64,000 bases of DNA, taken from the NCBI GenBank assembly GCA_036874045.1, contig JAZBRI010000010.1, positions 1,136,001 through 1,200,000 of the forward strand, read 5' to 3'. A program made the position numbers and the translations under genes. Of this stretch, positions 44,750 to 58,153 are shown in pieces. The DNA comes from Cymodocea nodosa (lineage: Eukaryota; Streptophyta; Magnoliopsida; Alismatales; Cymodoceaceae). The notes beneath the pieces are model-generated. The model did not search any database. It was not told the origin of the DNA and saw only the letters and a program-made list of their open reading frames with translations. Each line of letters begins with the position of its first letter. The stretch's first letter is position 1.

Positions 44750-46000
44750 AATGTGGGTAAAATTAGAATATTGCACATGAAAAAATATATATATATATAG
44801 ATAAATAAATACATATCAAAAAATATATATCTTTATGTGGGCAAATGAAGTTAAAATACTTTAGATATAACTAAGGAGAATATAAGTATCTAGAGTAAAG
44901 GGGAAAGCCTAAAAAAATAAACTAATGAAAAAAGTAATAAATAAATAAATAAAATAAAATAATAATAAGATAAAACAACATGATAAATAACTATCTAGAA
45001 TGAAATCTAAATATCTAAAGGGAAAAATCAAAATATTTTAGAATATAAAATAGAAATATCTAAAAAAAAAAATAATTAAACATCTTAGGTGAAATTATAA
45101 GATGTAAAAAAAAATAAAATCAAAATAAATAAATAAATAACAAAATAAGAAGAAAAAGTAAAAAAATGAAAAAAAAGATCCAACTGAAACATATGTACAG
45201 TCAAACCAAACTTACGAAAGAAAAAAAAACGATTTGATCAGTGCACCTAGACATTGACTTTTCACCAAACAAATAAGTATAAAAAAAGGAAAAAAAAAGA
45301 CACTAAAATATAAATATTTTATATTTATAGAAAAAGACACTAAAGTATACAAATATCTAAAATAAAATTAAAATACTTTAAGACATCAATTATAAATATC
45401 CAAAGTAAAATTAGACATTTTAGATAAAGGATATAAATATCTAAATGTAGTTAAAATATTTATATATAAAAATATAAATATCTAAAATAAAGTTATAATA
45501 TTTTAGATATCAAATATAAACATCTAAAATAAAATCAAGCATGCTACATACTAAAAATGAGCATCTAAAATGAAATTCTAATATTTCAGATATTGAATAT
45601 AAATATCTAAAACAAAATCAAACATTTTAGGTATAGAATCTAATATCTAAGGAAAGGAATTAAAATATAAATGTCCAAATTAAAATGCTTAATATATGGA
45701 ATAGAAATTTTCAAAATAATAAATTAAAATAAAAATATTTTAGATAAAATATATAGATATCTAAAATTAAATAAAAAATTAAATCATATTTAAAAAAATC
45801 AAATACTCTATAGAAAATTTAAATGTCTAAAATAAATAAAAAGAAAAATCAAAATAACTTAGATATGACATCAAAGTATATTGGATATGACATATGAATA
45901 TCTAAAATAAAAAATTAAAATATCTTATATATTAAATATAAATATCTATGAATTAAGATTAAAGTAGTTTGAATATGCAATACAAAATAACTTAGATATC
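44750..46000. repeat. Array of palindromic AATATCTAAAAT/ATTTTAGATATT words
   Basis: The words ATATCTAAA and TTTAGATAT alternate about every 40-60 bp for more than a kilobase (for example 45479-45509, 45524-45532, 45575-45610). Neighbouring pairs often form inverted repeats around A-rich loops. The unit is too diverged to call a satellite, but the density is far above chance even for such AT-rich DNA. Confidence 0.6.
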
Positions 46001-46039
46001 ATCAACATACATTTGAATAATTAACATATGTAAATCAAC

Positions 46040-46445
46040 TTTCCTTATGAACAATGTGTTGTTCACTTTACTTATGTTGAAGTTATTCTGATTCAAAAAA
46101 AAATTTAATCTATCGTACTAAGTTGTAGGTGATTGTTTCAATTCTTATAAAGCTTTATTTAATCTATATATATGATCTAGCTTGTCTTCTTCTTCAAAAC
46201 CTAGAGGTTACTTCACAAAGACTTTTTCTCGTAGAAATCCATTCAAAAATGCAATCTTATATCCATTTGAAATAACTTAATTTTCATATTGCTAGCAAAA
46301 GTAAGTAGCATCCAAATCGCTTTAAGTTTGGCTATTAGTGCAAATGTTTCTTTATAATCAATCATTTCTTATTAATTGTATCTTTGTTCTACCAATCTTA
46401 CTTTTTTCTGATTATGTTACTAACATCATCCAATTTATTTTTGAA
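46040..46445 (-). pseudogene. Copia reverse transcriptase relic
   Basis: Read on the minus strand, two frames together give DYKETFALIAKLKAIWMLLT, FASNMKIKLFQMDI, then AFLNGFLREKVFVK (stop) PLGFEEEDKLDHIYRLNKAL (stop) ELKQSPT. These are the hallmarks of Copia RT (DYDETFAPVARLEAIR; QMDVKTAFLNG; GLKQAPRxW). At least one shift and several stops are present. No other Copia domain is readable nearby. The Tork/SIRE-type QMDI-AFLNGFL-E-V-V-K form is suggestive only. Confidence 0.8.
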
Positions 46446-46479
46446 TACTCACTGTTACTAGCATACATACTTTAGGAAG

Positions 46480-48562
46480 ATTTGCTTGAGGCAATTTACT
46501 TATATTTCAAATTATAGAATTAGTATGCTCTTAAATTTTAATGCACGTGCACGGGCTCAATTGTAATTAATGTGTAAGTATGGGTTTGTCCTTAGGGAGT
46601 GGAAAATTCATTTTAGATTCCTAAATCTAACATTATTGAATTAATTCTCCATCAGATTTATTAGCAAAGTCTTGTTTTGTTGTTTTATTAAATCTAATAT
46701 ATCTAAAATATAATCAATAAACGTAGTCCATTGATAATAAGTTAACCAATAGAATTACTTTGTTGATTAACTACCCAATGAACTCACTCCATTGGTAAAC
46801 TCTTTAACTTTCTTAATGTAGGCTTATCAATTGACTTTAACATTTTTTATTGTTTTTCTTTCCATTCATGATACAACACTAAACACAAAATTACATACAT
46901 ATTCAAGTTGATATGAACACGAACACAACATCAGAAAACACAGATATCATCACAATTTATGTTGATTTCATTGACAAATAAGGGTTGAACATAAAGTGAT
47001 AAAAATAATAGAGAAATAAATAAAAAATAAATAAAAAGGAGAGAACACCTAATCTAGCACTACAACCTTCACCCTTCGAGACTTGCTTAAGTCAAGATCT
47101 TCTCTTTGTCTTTACTTTTGGACCACTAGGTTGTTAGGCTAGCAATCCTTCTTTCACAACTTGCACTGAACGTCTATGTGTCACTCACATAAATTCAGTG
47201 GTATGAAGCTATAGAAGGAAGCAACCAACGTCGAGAGACTTTCCTTCAAGAATGTGCTTAGGTTAGAGAAGCTTGCAGTAGCCACATCAGGGTGGAGAAT
47301 GAAGAAGAAGAGGTCATCAATCTCCTCTCGAGAAGAATTGAACAGGTGGATTGTGGAAATTCTAAAGTGGATGCACTTAAACAACATTGGACAAAGAGGG
47401 AGAGAGAGCCAATGCAATTTCCATGTTCCCTTATATGGTAGTATCGATACTAGACCATGTTCCTATGAGTGGAGATAGTGTGTTGTGTTGAGTAGTTATT
47501 GCATATACAACCTGCTAACTTCGATCTTTCTAGTGAATAAAAATTCTCCATGTAAACTTTGTTCTTTTCCATGTTAACCACATTCTTCATTTCCTAGAAA
47601 ATAAGTTTATCTACTTCCTGCTACTACTTCAATACATGTAAAATTTCCATCGTATCCATTGATGAAAAAGAGATATAAATCTTTTAGTGTTTCATAAATA
47701 ATCAAAATTTCAATACATTCTTAACAATGGAACGAAATAACCACGATTGTAGAAATACCTAAATTGTGCAATCGTTATTAATCTAGTTGACCAACAATTC
47801 TATCATTAGTAAACTTCTTAGCCAACGATGGAATCTTGTTAATAAAAATCTATGAAATATCGAAAATAATATCATTGGTAATGTAGGTTACCAATGAAGT
47901 TAGTTCGTTGGTTATTGGGTTAACCAACAGACTCGTCTACTCATATGAAATAAATTATGCACTTAACATATAATTAACACATTAAGAGGTAACAAATGCA
48001 ATTAACATAAAAATCATCTTTAATAAACATATAATTGCATTCTATACAAATACCTCTTCTTGATGCATGTTATAAACCTGTATATAACTCATGACATAAT
48101 ATCACCTCTAGATAAAATTCATTTAAGTTCTAATTATCGAGGCAACTCTTTTACAACACTAACTCAGCATGTTATATTATTATTCAAACATGTAACCCAA
48201 TGCGTAAAGTTGTGCTAACTTAACAAGTTGACTAGTGCAATTCATGTGATAAATTCGCTAGTAAAGTGATAACTAACGAACTTATCGCATCATAAAATAA
48301 CCACATTTTTACATAACTTGCGACCTTCATTAATTAACACAATAGATATTCAATCTGAATAACTACTTTCTATATTGTTTCACCAAATGATTCTTAATAA
48401 CCTTAACAATAGAATTAATGCATCAATTAATTGCATATAAAACATGCATCAACTTAAAATTATACTTATTTATCATTCTACATTAAACTATATTTATGGC
48501 AACTTGAATTTGACAAAAGGCATGATTTAACCTATAGAAATTGCATAAATTCATGTTTGAAC
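46480..48562 (-). repeat. Diverged LTR related to the Athila-like family
   Basis: On the minus strand it has the layout of the family LTR: near its end TGCACGTGCACGGGCTCAAT ... TGTGTAAGTATGGGTTTGTC (46540-46600), then inverted-word pairs, and at the U3 side a GAACA end at 48562 followed by the family's 3' flank in reverse (TTGCTAGTCCCTTAGCAA, 48582-48599). The inverted words are GTTGGTTA/TAACCAAC (47907-47928) instead of GTTGAGTTA/TAACTCAAC. The left boundary is approximate. It may be a sister family. Confidence 0.5.
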
Positions 48563-48939
48563 AAGTCCTCAATACTTAAGATTTGCTAGTCCCTTAGCAA
48601 CACCTCAAAGGTAACCTGGAAACCATAACAAAATAACTATAAATTGATTAAACTAGTTTAGGCTACTTTCGTAGGGAACACCACTATACTTGGCAAGTGT
48701 AACAAGCCTTTAAACCTCTAGATCACCCTAATGGCGGAGTTGTGTCTCTAGAGGATTTCTAGCTAATATACCCACAAAATCCAACATAATTTATAGAAAA
48801 CTGAGAGGAGTGAGGGAATTAAATGAAAAAAATGGATGATTCACCTGTTGCTATTAAAATCTTTAAGGAATAAGGTGACTCAATCTTACATCACTCCCTC
48901 TCTTTGCCATTAGCTACATACAATTTCCATAATATGATG
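48563..48939 (-). mobile_element. 3' internal remnant of the diverged element
   Basis: Starts with the reversed PPT-side sequence (CAATACTTAAGATTTGCTAG) and continues without recognisable frames until another LTR fragment begins at 48940. Confidence 0.45.
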
Positions 48940-49646
48940 TGTTCGGTTTTGTTCTGTTTACTTATATATGTATATTTACCTAAAAACTTTGTTTGAGTGA
49001 TTTTCATTTGCTCTAATTATATATTGATAATTTCGTTTATAAGTAAACAAATAATTTTCATAAATTAGATATTAAATCTAATTTATTTTTAATTACAAGT
49101 GCATAGTGTCTATTGTATTTATGTGCAAGTACAAATCGATCCTACAAAGATTGAGTAAAAATTGTATACTATTTTTTTTTTTTTAACCAAACTTTCATGT
49201 GTGTTAAATTACGCACTCTGTTGACTTATTGCTAACTCAACGGACTATCTTCGTAGACTTAAGTTAACTCCACGAGCCTACTTGGTAATTTCCAATTAAA
49301 TGTTTGCTATTCATAAAGGAATTCGGCCATCCATTGAGTGATTCCACAGAATGTAAATAACATCAATTAAACTTTTAATGTTAGTTAATCTGAGATTTAT
49401 CATTAATCAACACTAACATTTAGATATTTCGAACAATAACCATTAAGATTTTTTTGGGTATTCTATACGAATCACTTTTAGTAATCAATAAAATTATTTT
49501 TCTATTTTCTAAATCAACTAAACATAAAAAATTCACAATATCGACAATAATAACATTAATCACGATACAAAACAAATAATACAACACATAAATGCTAACT
49601 ACAAACACATATAATTAGTTTTGTTTTTGGGATTTTTGTTTTGTAA
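48940..49646 (-). repeat. Family LTR fragment, truncated
   Basis: Begins TGTGTTCGGTTTTGTTCTG, a diverged form of the reversed LTR end, and follows the LTR through TAATTACAAGTGCATAGTGT, CTAACTCAACGGACTATCTT and ATTAATCACGATACAAAAC. It stops at about 49646, where sequence changes to 3' internal sequence in the opposite orientation. Confidence 0.75.
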
Positions 49647-50310
49647 GAATTGTTGACCTAAAAAATGACTCTTTAAATCTGGCAACCTGAGATCCTAATC
49701 AAATCTGGGATTGTTAACTGAAAGCTTGATACATTGGTACACTAAAAAGCTCTTATATGATTCAAGCTTTTCAAATTAACTTTTAAAGTACAAATATGCA
49801 TATACTGTTCTGAAAAGATAAAAGTGTTTTGTAAAATACAAAAATCTTTTGAATTGAGTATTTTCTGTTATCTATGATTATTGAAGTATGAATCTAGATT
49901 AGACTTTTGAAGTTGTTTATTTGAGATACAATTCATTATTCTTCTTGTTTTAATCATATTGAGTTGGATTGTGTTTTGATTCATATATAGTTGAAATTTA
50001 TTCTGGAAATCATATTGAAAAATTCAGGATACAAATGTTTGAAAAGAAAAAAACTGATAATATAATTACCACCTATGTGATGCTAATATATTTTGTATGT
50101 AATTTGCATATGTTTAAATATATTTACAAGTTGAAGAGGAGAAAATAATGTTAAAATAGATTACTGAAAAAAATAGGATATCTTTATAGTAATTTAATCT
50201 ATGTATTCTGAAGAAAAAAATGAAGAATTAATTCTAGCACTTTAGAAAAACCAACAAGTTAAATCTTAGTAATTTGCTAAAGGACTAGCAAAATTTAAGT
50301 ATGAGGGAAG
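49647..50310 (+). mobile_element. 3' noncoding region and PPT of a family member
   Basis: Matches 21330-21972: TTGACCTAAAAAATGACTC, GATCCTAATCAAATCTGGGA, TAATTCTAGCACTTTAG and CTAGCAAAATTTAAGTATGA with GGGAAG abutting the LTR. Joined head to head to the reversed LTR piece on its left. Confidence 0.8.
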
Positions 50311-51919
50311 TGTTTAGAATGAAAAAGTGCATAATATTAATGGCTAAATGACAGTTAATTGCATAATATTTAGCTTATTATATGAGAATTAAGCCATTAT
50401 ATTGTAATTGCACTATTATATGCTTTAATGAAAGAATTTATATAATTTCAGGAAATTAATGTTAATTAAGTATATTTCTGAACTATCAGTGAATTACAGG
50501 CTTTGAAATTCTTAAGGCTCTGAATTTTCTGTTATTTCGGAGAGTTACATTTCATGTACTAGACAGTTATGTTTTAAACACTTAAAGAATATTTTATTAT
50601 TTCCTAGAGTACACGTATTGAAATCTTAATGCATAACTTAAGTGAATGTTCGATAAGCTATCTACTAATTATTCGAAATGCATTTGAGCATCGAATAGTT
50701 AGGTTTGTAAGTATCCGAAATATCTGAACTCGTTAAGTTAGAATTATGCACGTGTTGAATTTAAATGTTTTATTATGTCATGTGAACTGTACATGTATAA
50801 CTCGTTAAATTAGCATAACTATACGCATTGAGTTACTTGAATATACACTAAGGTAACGCATTGTGTTAGTAGCTTATAAGTTATTTCTTTATTGCAAATG
50901 TTTTATAGTTAAGTCAATGAAGTAAGTCTGTTGAGTTACAAACTCCACGGACCATTTATTTTCTAATATGCCACTATTGTAGTTGCAGAAATAAGAAATT
51001 CGAAGGAAAACCATGATTGCACGTATCACGCAAGAATTCACTCGTGGAAGGAAGAAGAAATCACCATCGTTGATATGAATGAAGGAAATCCAACCGATCA
51101 TTTAAGTAGAAGCAGTTACTATTGAAAGAAATATAAAAGAAGAGGAGAAAGACAAAAAAAAGGTGTATGTGTAGAGTGGTGGAGAACCGCGCTAACTACA
51201 GGAAGCGTCAAAAGTTCCCTAAAGCTCCACAACACCACACCACCAAAATCACCAACCATCGGAGGTCTGTAAGGATACTTTTCGGATGTCGAGTCGATTC
51301 CGAGCCAAACACGATGACTAACAACCACTATGAGGAGTGATCACATCGTAGGAAGGGAAGCCATTTTCACCAAGCATCGACTCATATCTCAGGAGATCGT
51401 AAAGCTTCTAGCCTTGGTTTCGGGTTGATGCTAGTATGCTGAAGAGGAGATCATCTTATTCTTGGTTCGCGATTCTATAGGGAGAGGAGGTAAGATTGTA
51501 AGTGATTAAGTTTTCAATAGTGTAATCGCATTGCATGTAGTGACAAAAGTTTTTATTGTTGATAGAGATTTTTACATTTCACATTTCGCTCATCTTCAAG
51601 AACATATCAAAACAAAAATACTAAAAACAACAAAATATCTGTGTTTACATTTAGTATTAGAGTATTGTATTGTTTGTTTTGTATCGTGATTAATGTTATC
51701 ATTGTCAATATTGTGAATGTTTTATATTTATTTGATTCAGAAAATAGAAAATAGTTTTATTGTTTACTGAAATTGATTCGTTCAGATACTTAAATATTTT
51801 AATGGTTATTGTTTGAAATATCTAAATGTTAGTGTTGCTTAATGACAAATCTAATATTAACTAACATTAAAGAGCTTAATTGATGTTATTTACATTCTAT
51901 GAAATCGCTCAATGGTTGG
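50311..51919 (+). repeat. Family 3' LTR, cut off at its right end
   Basis: Starts TGTTTAGAATG like the complete LTRs and runs to AATGGTTGG (51911-51919), about 400 bp short of the LTR end. There a reversed LTR begins abruptly. Several U3 modules are missing compared with 7166-9357. Confidence 0.85.
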
Positions 51920-53771
51920 TGTTTGGGTTTTCCCAGCACTACACTAGAAAAACTTGAATTTGTTACTTCTATTTTTACTTAGTTAATTTATCTTTATACC
52001 TATTCTTTCTTTTAGAAGTAAACAAACAACATTTAATACAATTTAGATATTAATTCCAATTTGTACTTTAACTGCAAGTGCACAGTGTCTATTGTATCAG
52101 TGTGTAAGTATAGGTTGATCCCATAGGGAATTGCTGACAAATTTAAGAAATGTTTAAAGGTGAACAATTCAAATTTATATTCAATAAGCACTCTGTTGAG
52201 TTATAGTTAACTCAACGGACTAAGTTCGTTGAGTTATGGCTAACTCAACGGACTATCCTCATGGACTTAAGTTAACTCCACGAGCTTGTCTCTTCTTTAT
52301 AATACTGCTATTTACATAGGAATTCAGCCAACCATTGGGCGATTCCACAGATTGTAAATAACATCAATTAAGCTTTTTAATGCTAGTTAACATTGGATTT
52401 ATCATTAAGCAATACTAATATTCAGATGATTCAAACAGTAACCATTAAAATCTTTAAGTTTTTTGTATGAACCAATTTCAGTAAACTGTAAAATTAAAAC
52501 TAACATAAAACGATCATAAAACTGATACAGATAACATTAATCACGATACAACACAAACAATACAACACTCAAATACAACGTACAAACAAAGATAAATTGT
52601 TTTTGGTATTTTTGTTTTTGATGAAATGGGCGAAAGGTGAAATGTAAAGTAATCTCACTTGATAGTAAATACTTCCGACACTACTTGCAATGCGATTACA
52701 CCACTGAAAATTTAACCACTTACAATTCTGTCTCCTCTCCCTATAGAATCGCGAGTCCAGAATTGCAAGATGATCTCCTCTTCAACATACAGGCATCAAC
52801 CTGAAGCCAAGGCTAAAAGCTTTACGATCTCCTGAAATATGAGTCGACGCTTGGTGAAAATGTCTTCCCTTCCCGCGACGCGATCACTCCTCACAAGGGT
52901 TGTCAGGCACTGTGTTTGGCTCAGAATCGACTCGACATCAGGCAAGTATCCTCACAGACCTCTAATGATTGGTGATTATGGTGGTGATACGATGGTTGGT
53001 GTGATACTTCGGAGAATCGCCGTACTGTCTGCAGAAAGCTCGGTGCTCCTCCTCTGTATACACTCGCTGTCCATCGATCACACACACTCTTTTTTTCTTC
53101 TTTTCTTTTATATTTCTTCAGTAGTAACTGCTTCTGCTTGAATGGTCGATTGGATTTCCTTCCTTCAAATCAACGGCGATGATTTCTTTCTCCCTACGCG
53201 ATTGAATTCCTGCGTGATACGTGCAAACGTGGTTTTTCCTTCCAACTGTCTATTCCTGCAACCGCTATAGTGGCATATTAGAAAATATATAGTCCGTGGA
53301 GTTACAGATAACTCAACGGACTTCCTTCGTTGATTTAACTATAAAACACGTGCAAAAATAACAACTTAAGTTTATAACGCTAACCTAACGCGTTGCCTTA
53401 ATGTATTTTCATGTAACTCAACGCGTGCAGTTATACTAACTTAACGAGTTATAACGTAAGTAAATCTACCAGCTCTCAACACGTGTCAGCAGCAGTTTAA
53501 ACATAAAATAACATTTCGGAGAGTTACAGGTATAACTATCTGATGCTCAAATGCATTTTCAGATACTTAAGAATTTCACAGCCTACAATTTACCGACAGT
53601 TCATAAATATACTAAATTAACATTAATTCCCCAAAATTAAGCAGATTCTTCAATTAAAGCATATAACAGTGCAATTATAACATAATGGCTTAATTCTCAT
53701 ATGATAAGCTAAATATTATGCAATTAACCATCATTTAACCGTTAATAATATGCACTTTTTCATTCTAAACA
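51920..53771 (-). repeat. Family LTR (3' LTR of a minus-strand element)
   Basis: Complete ends: TGTTTGGGTTTTCCC at 51920 and CATTCTAAACA at 53771. At 1852 bp it is shorter than the others through losses in U3, where GCTAACCTAACGCGTTGCC (53380-53398) replaces the usual motifs. The reversed PPT follows directly. It lies exactly at the break of the plus LTR to its left, so it is the younger, nested insertion. Confidence 0.88.
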
Positions 53772-55585
53772 CTTCCCTCATACCTAAATTTTGCTAGTCC
53801 CTTAGCAAACTAAGATCTAATTAATTGGTCTTTCAAAAAGTGCTAGAATTAATTCTCCCCTTTTGTTTTTTTTTTTTCTTCTGTTCGGCATAAACATATA
53901 TTCTGTATGTTTCAGTAATCAACCTGCAAAGATATTTAGAATATATGTAAATTACATACAAAGTATATCATCTTCATATAGGTGTTAATTATATTATCGT
54001 TTGTTCTTCTTTTCATCATCTGTAATCCTGAATTTTCCAATAAGTTTTTCTAGAAGAAATTTCAACAACATACAAATTAAAGTACAATCCAACTCAATCT
54101 GATTAAGACAAGTAGAATAAAGAATTGTATTTCCATTAAACAACTTCAAAAGTCAATTCCAGATTCATATTTCAGCAATTCTAGATAACAGAAAATATAC
54201 TCGATTCATAAGATATCTGTATTTCACAAAACACTCGTATCTTTTCAAAACAGTATATGTTTTTTTCTTCTTTTTTTTCTTTTTTTTTGGGTACTTTAAA
54301 AGTTAATTTGACAAGCTTGAATCATACAAGAGCTTTCTAATATACCCATGTAACGAGCTTTCAGTCAACAATCCCAGATCTGATCAGGATCTTAGGTTTC
54401 CAAATTTTCAGAGTCCTTTTTCAGGTTAACAATCCTTACATACCTATCTGCTCAAGTACAAAAGGCTCGTGATCAAACAAGTCAATAAACTTTCAAGGTT
54501 TTTTTTTTTCTTTTCTTTTTTTTTCTTTTTTTTCTTCTTTTTTCTTTCTAAAAATAAATGCACACACAAAACAAAGCATTAATCACATACTGTATATGCA
54601 CGTATTTCATTAATACAAATGCAATAAAACACCAATCTTATATAATCCTGCTTCTATCATTTACTAAAAATATGAATCCATAACAATAAGCTCATACTTT
54701 ATCTGTAGTTTAATAAGATCTACACATAAATCATTCTACAAGTTCAATCAGTCAAAGTAAATGTATCTTTCATCATATTTGTTTTATTTAATCTAGAATT
54801 CACATCTCAGCTCCTTCAGGACTTCAGATAATTTTCTAATTAAGCATTAAATATTCTGATTTCATTTTAAAATCGTGAAACTGTTAAACTCATGAAATTC
54901 AGAAAAATCATAAGATACTATATTTAGATTTACATAAATAATAAATTCTATAGCATCTTCTATAGCCTTCTAAATATAACATTCAAGCAATTTATAAAAA
55001 TTTTACAGTCTCAATTATCGGATAGTTACAGCAAGTTCATAAAAATTTTCAATTTCCTCAAAACTTTGCAGTACCATTTTAATTCCTTTAATTAACAAAC
55101 TTACATGGCTGTTACTTTAATTACCTCCCCCCTATACCTACATTTTGCATTGTCCTCAATGTAAAAGATTTGACAATAAGTACAATAATTGTAGCAGGCA
55201 TGAATAAAGTTTTGTTTGATTTAAAATTCAGGATAAGTAATTGGTTACATACCTTGTTCCATTTGTATCTCTTTCTGCATATTCCGATTTTTGATTCTGA
55301 AAAACTTTTCATTCCCAGATAAACACAGAATATAAAACAAAATAACATTTAACAAATATTAATAAATCAGTGTCTTGTGTGGAACCCAGGCTCCTATGCC
55401 TTTGGTGGCTCACAAGCAAGCCAGTTGGTTTCCTAGAACAGATACCAACAAACTGGATTGATATTTTGTTTTGTTTGTTTTTTTTTTTTTATAAAATGAA
55501 CATGAAAAACTTCAAAATTCCTTCTTCTTTTTTTAAAATAAAAAATAAATGCAGAATACACACGTTAAACACACAAAATCACAGC
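53772..55585 (-). mobile_element. 3' noncoding region of the minus-strand element
   Basis: Reverse complement of 20242-21972, from the PPT (CTTCCCTCATACCTAAATTT) through T-rich, expanded forms of the A runs (54257-54288, 54499-54548) to the conserved GGCTCCTATGCCTTTGGTGG block (55388-55407) and the C-rich tract ACCTCCCCCCTATACC (55123-55138). Confidence 0.85.
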
Positions 55586-55868
55586 TTAAGAACATGATTG
55601 AAAAGTAGAAACAAATGAAATAAATGTATCAGTCCAAGCAAACTTTTTAGGCATAGTTCTTCTTGCTATTAATTCTGTTTTAATGCAGTTCTAGTTCCTT
55701 TTTAATTTGTAAACATGCAATATATTATAAATTCCAAATATGAGTGTATTACCATTAATGATATGTAATGCAGAAAGGGATCCTTTTTGGTTCTAGGGTA
55801 ATGTAGCAGTTTCTATTTCTACATCTATTTCAATATACTCCTCTTCCCACTTCCATTCATTCATGTCT
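55586..55868 (-). pseudogene. F-box protein C-terminal fragment (third copy)
   Basis: Reverse complement of the last 280 bases of the F-box frame. The stop (TTA at 55586-55588) and the terminal S-T-F-Q-S-C-S codons are in the same place as in the two plus-strand copies, and the fragment is cut at the E-D-M-N-E-W position. It shows that the F-box tail sits next to the 3' noncoding region in a third, independent member. Confidence 0.75.
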
Positions 55869-55898
55869 TCCAAAATTTAGCAAAATTTAGGTATGGGC
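55869..55898 (+). other. Rearrangement junction carrying a plus-strand PPT
   Basis: AAAATTTAGCAAAATTTAGG then TATGGGCGAAAGG: plus-strand PPT sequence fused, through the shared word ATGGG, to the interior of a reversed LTR. The word AAAATTTAG is duplicated just before it. Confidence 0.65.
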
Positions 55899-57397
55899 GA
55901 AAGGTGAAATGTAATGTAATCTCAATCGAAAGTAAATACTTCCATCACTACATGCGATGCGATTACACCACTGAAAATTAAACCACTTACAATTATGTCT
56001 CTTCTCCCTATAGAATCGCGAGTCCAGAATTACAAGATGATCTCCTCTTCAGCATACAAGCATCAACCCGAAACCAAGGCTAAAAGCTTTACGATCTCCT
56101 AAGATATGAGTTGGCGCTTGGTGAAAATGGTTTCCCTTCTCGCGACACGATCACTCCTCACAGTGGTTGTCGGGCACAGTGTTTGGCTCGGAATCGACCC
56201 GACATCAGGAAAGTATCCTCACAGACCTTCGATGGTTGGTGATTATGGTGGTGGTAATGATGGTTGGTGTGGTACTTCAGAGAATTGTCGATACTGTCTA
56301 TAGAAAGCTCGGTGCTCCTCTGTACACACTGGCCATACCCATCGATCACACCCTTTACTTCTTTTTCTTCTTTTCTTTTATATTTCTTCAATGGTAACTA
56401 CTTTTGCTTGAATGGTCGGTTGGATTTCCTTCATTCATATCAATGACGATGATTTCTTCTCCCTTCGACGAGTGAATTCCTGCGTGATACGTGCGATTGT
56501 GGTTTTTCCTTCCAATTGTTTTGTTTCTGCAATCGCTACAGTGGCATATTAGAAAATAAATAGTCCGTGGAGTTACAGATAACTCAACGAACTTGCTTCG
56601 TTGATTTAATTATAAAACGCGTGCATAAATTTAACTATCTGATGCTCAGGTGCATTTCGGATACTTACAAACTTAACTATCTGATGCCTAGATGCATTTC
56701 GGATACTTATAGATAACTCACCGATATATAACTTAAGTAAATCTACCAGATCTCAACACGTGTCAGCAACAGTTTAATAATAAAAGAAACATTTCAGAGA
56801 GTTATAGGTCTAACTATCCGATGCTCAGATGCATTTCGGATAGTTATAGATAACTCACCGAAAATCCACTTAAGTCACTTTCCCAGAACATAACACGTGT
56901 CCACAGCTATTTTATAAATAAAAGGAGATTTCGGAGAGTTACACATATAACTATCTGATGCCCAGCTGCAATTCCGGATAGTTATAGATAACTCACTGAA
57001 AGTTCACTTAAGTCATACGTTATGGTTTCAACACGTCTATTTCAGGAAATAATAAAATATTCTTTTAAAACATAACTGTTCAGCAGTTTAAACATAACTA
57101 TACGATACATATTCGGTATGTTAAACATAACTGTCCGAAATATGTTCGGTATGTTAAACATAACTGTCCGAAATATCAAAAAATTCGGATACTTAAGGAT
57201 TTCACAACCTGCAACTTACCGACAATTCAGAAATGAACTAAATTAACATTAATTCCCCAAAATTAAGTAGATTCTTTAATTAAAGCTTATAACAATGCAA
57301 TTATAACATAATGACTTAATTCTCATATGATAAGCTAAATATTATGCAATTAACCATCATTTAACCGTTAATAATATGCACTTTTTCATTCTAAACA
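55893..57397 (-). repeat. Family LTR, lacking its outer 0.7 kb
   Basis: Reversed LTR starting at GGGCGAAAGGTGAAATG (equivalent to 27676 in the solo LTR) and ending CATTCTAAACA at 57397. It includes the U3 array with GGTATGTTAAACATAACTGT duplicated at 57115-57168. Confidence 0.85.
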
Positions 57398-58153
57398 CTT
57401 CCCCCATACCTAAATTTTGCTAGTCCCTTAGCAAACTAAGATCTCATTAATGGGTCTTTCTAAAAGTGATAGAACTAATTCTTCCCCTTTTTTTTTCTTC
57501 TGTTCAGCATAAGAACTAGTATTATTATATAGATACTTTGTATGTTTCAGTAATTAACCTGCAAATATACTTAGAATATATGCAAATTACATACAAAGTA
57601 TATCATCATCACATAGGTGTTAATTATATTATCGTTTGTTCTTTTTTTCATCACCTGTCATCCTAAATTTTCCAATAAGATTTCTAGAAGAAATTTCAAC
57701 ACCATACAAATCAAAGTACAATCCAATTCAATCTAATTAAGACAAGTAGAATAAAGAATTGTATCTCCATAAAACAACTTCAAAAGTCAATTCTAGATTC
57801 ATATTTCAACAATTCTAGATAATAGAAAATATACTCAATTCATAAGATATCTGTATTTCACAAAACACATGTATCTTTTCAAAACAGTATATGTATTTTT
57901 GCACTTTAAAAGTTAATTTGACAAGCTTGAATCATACAAGAGCTTTCTAATGTACCCATATAACAAGTTTTCAGTCAACAATCCCATATCTGATCAGGAT
58001 CTTAGGTTGCCAGATTTCAAGAGTCCTTTCCCAAGTCAACAATCCTTACATACCTATCTGCTCAAGTACAAAAGGCTCATGATCAAATAAGTCAATAAAC
58101 TCTCAAAGTTTTTTTTTTTTTCTTTCTTTTTTTTTTCTTTCTTTTCTTTTTTA
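57398..58153 (-). mobile_element. 3' internal fragment ending in a pyrimidine tract
   Basis: Reverse complement of about 21270-21972, starting CTTCCCCCATACCTAAATTT. It ends in a 44-base T/C tract (58110-58153) that corresponds to the A run at 21257-21272 and is the breakpoint to the next block. Confidence 0.8.
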
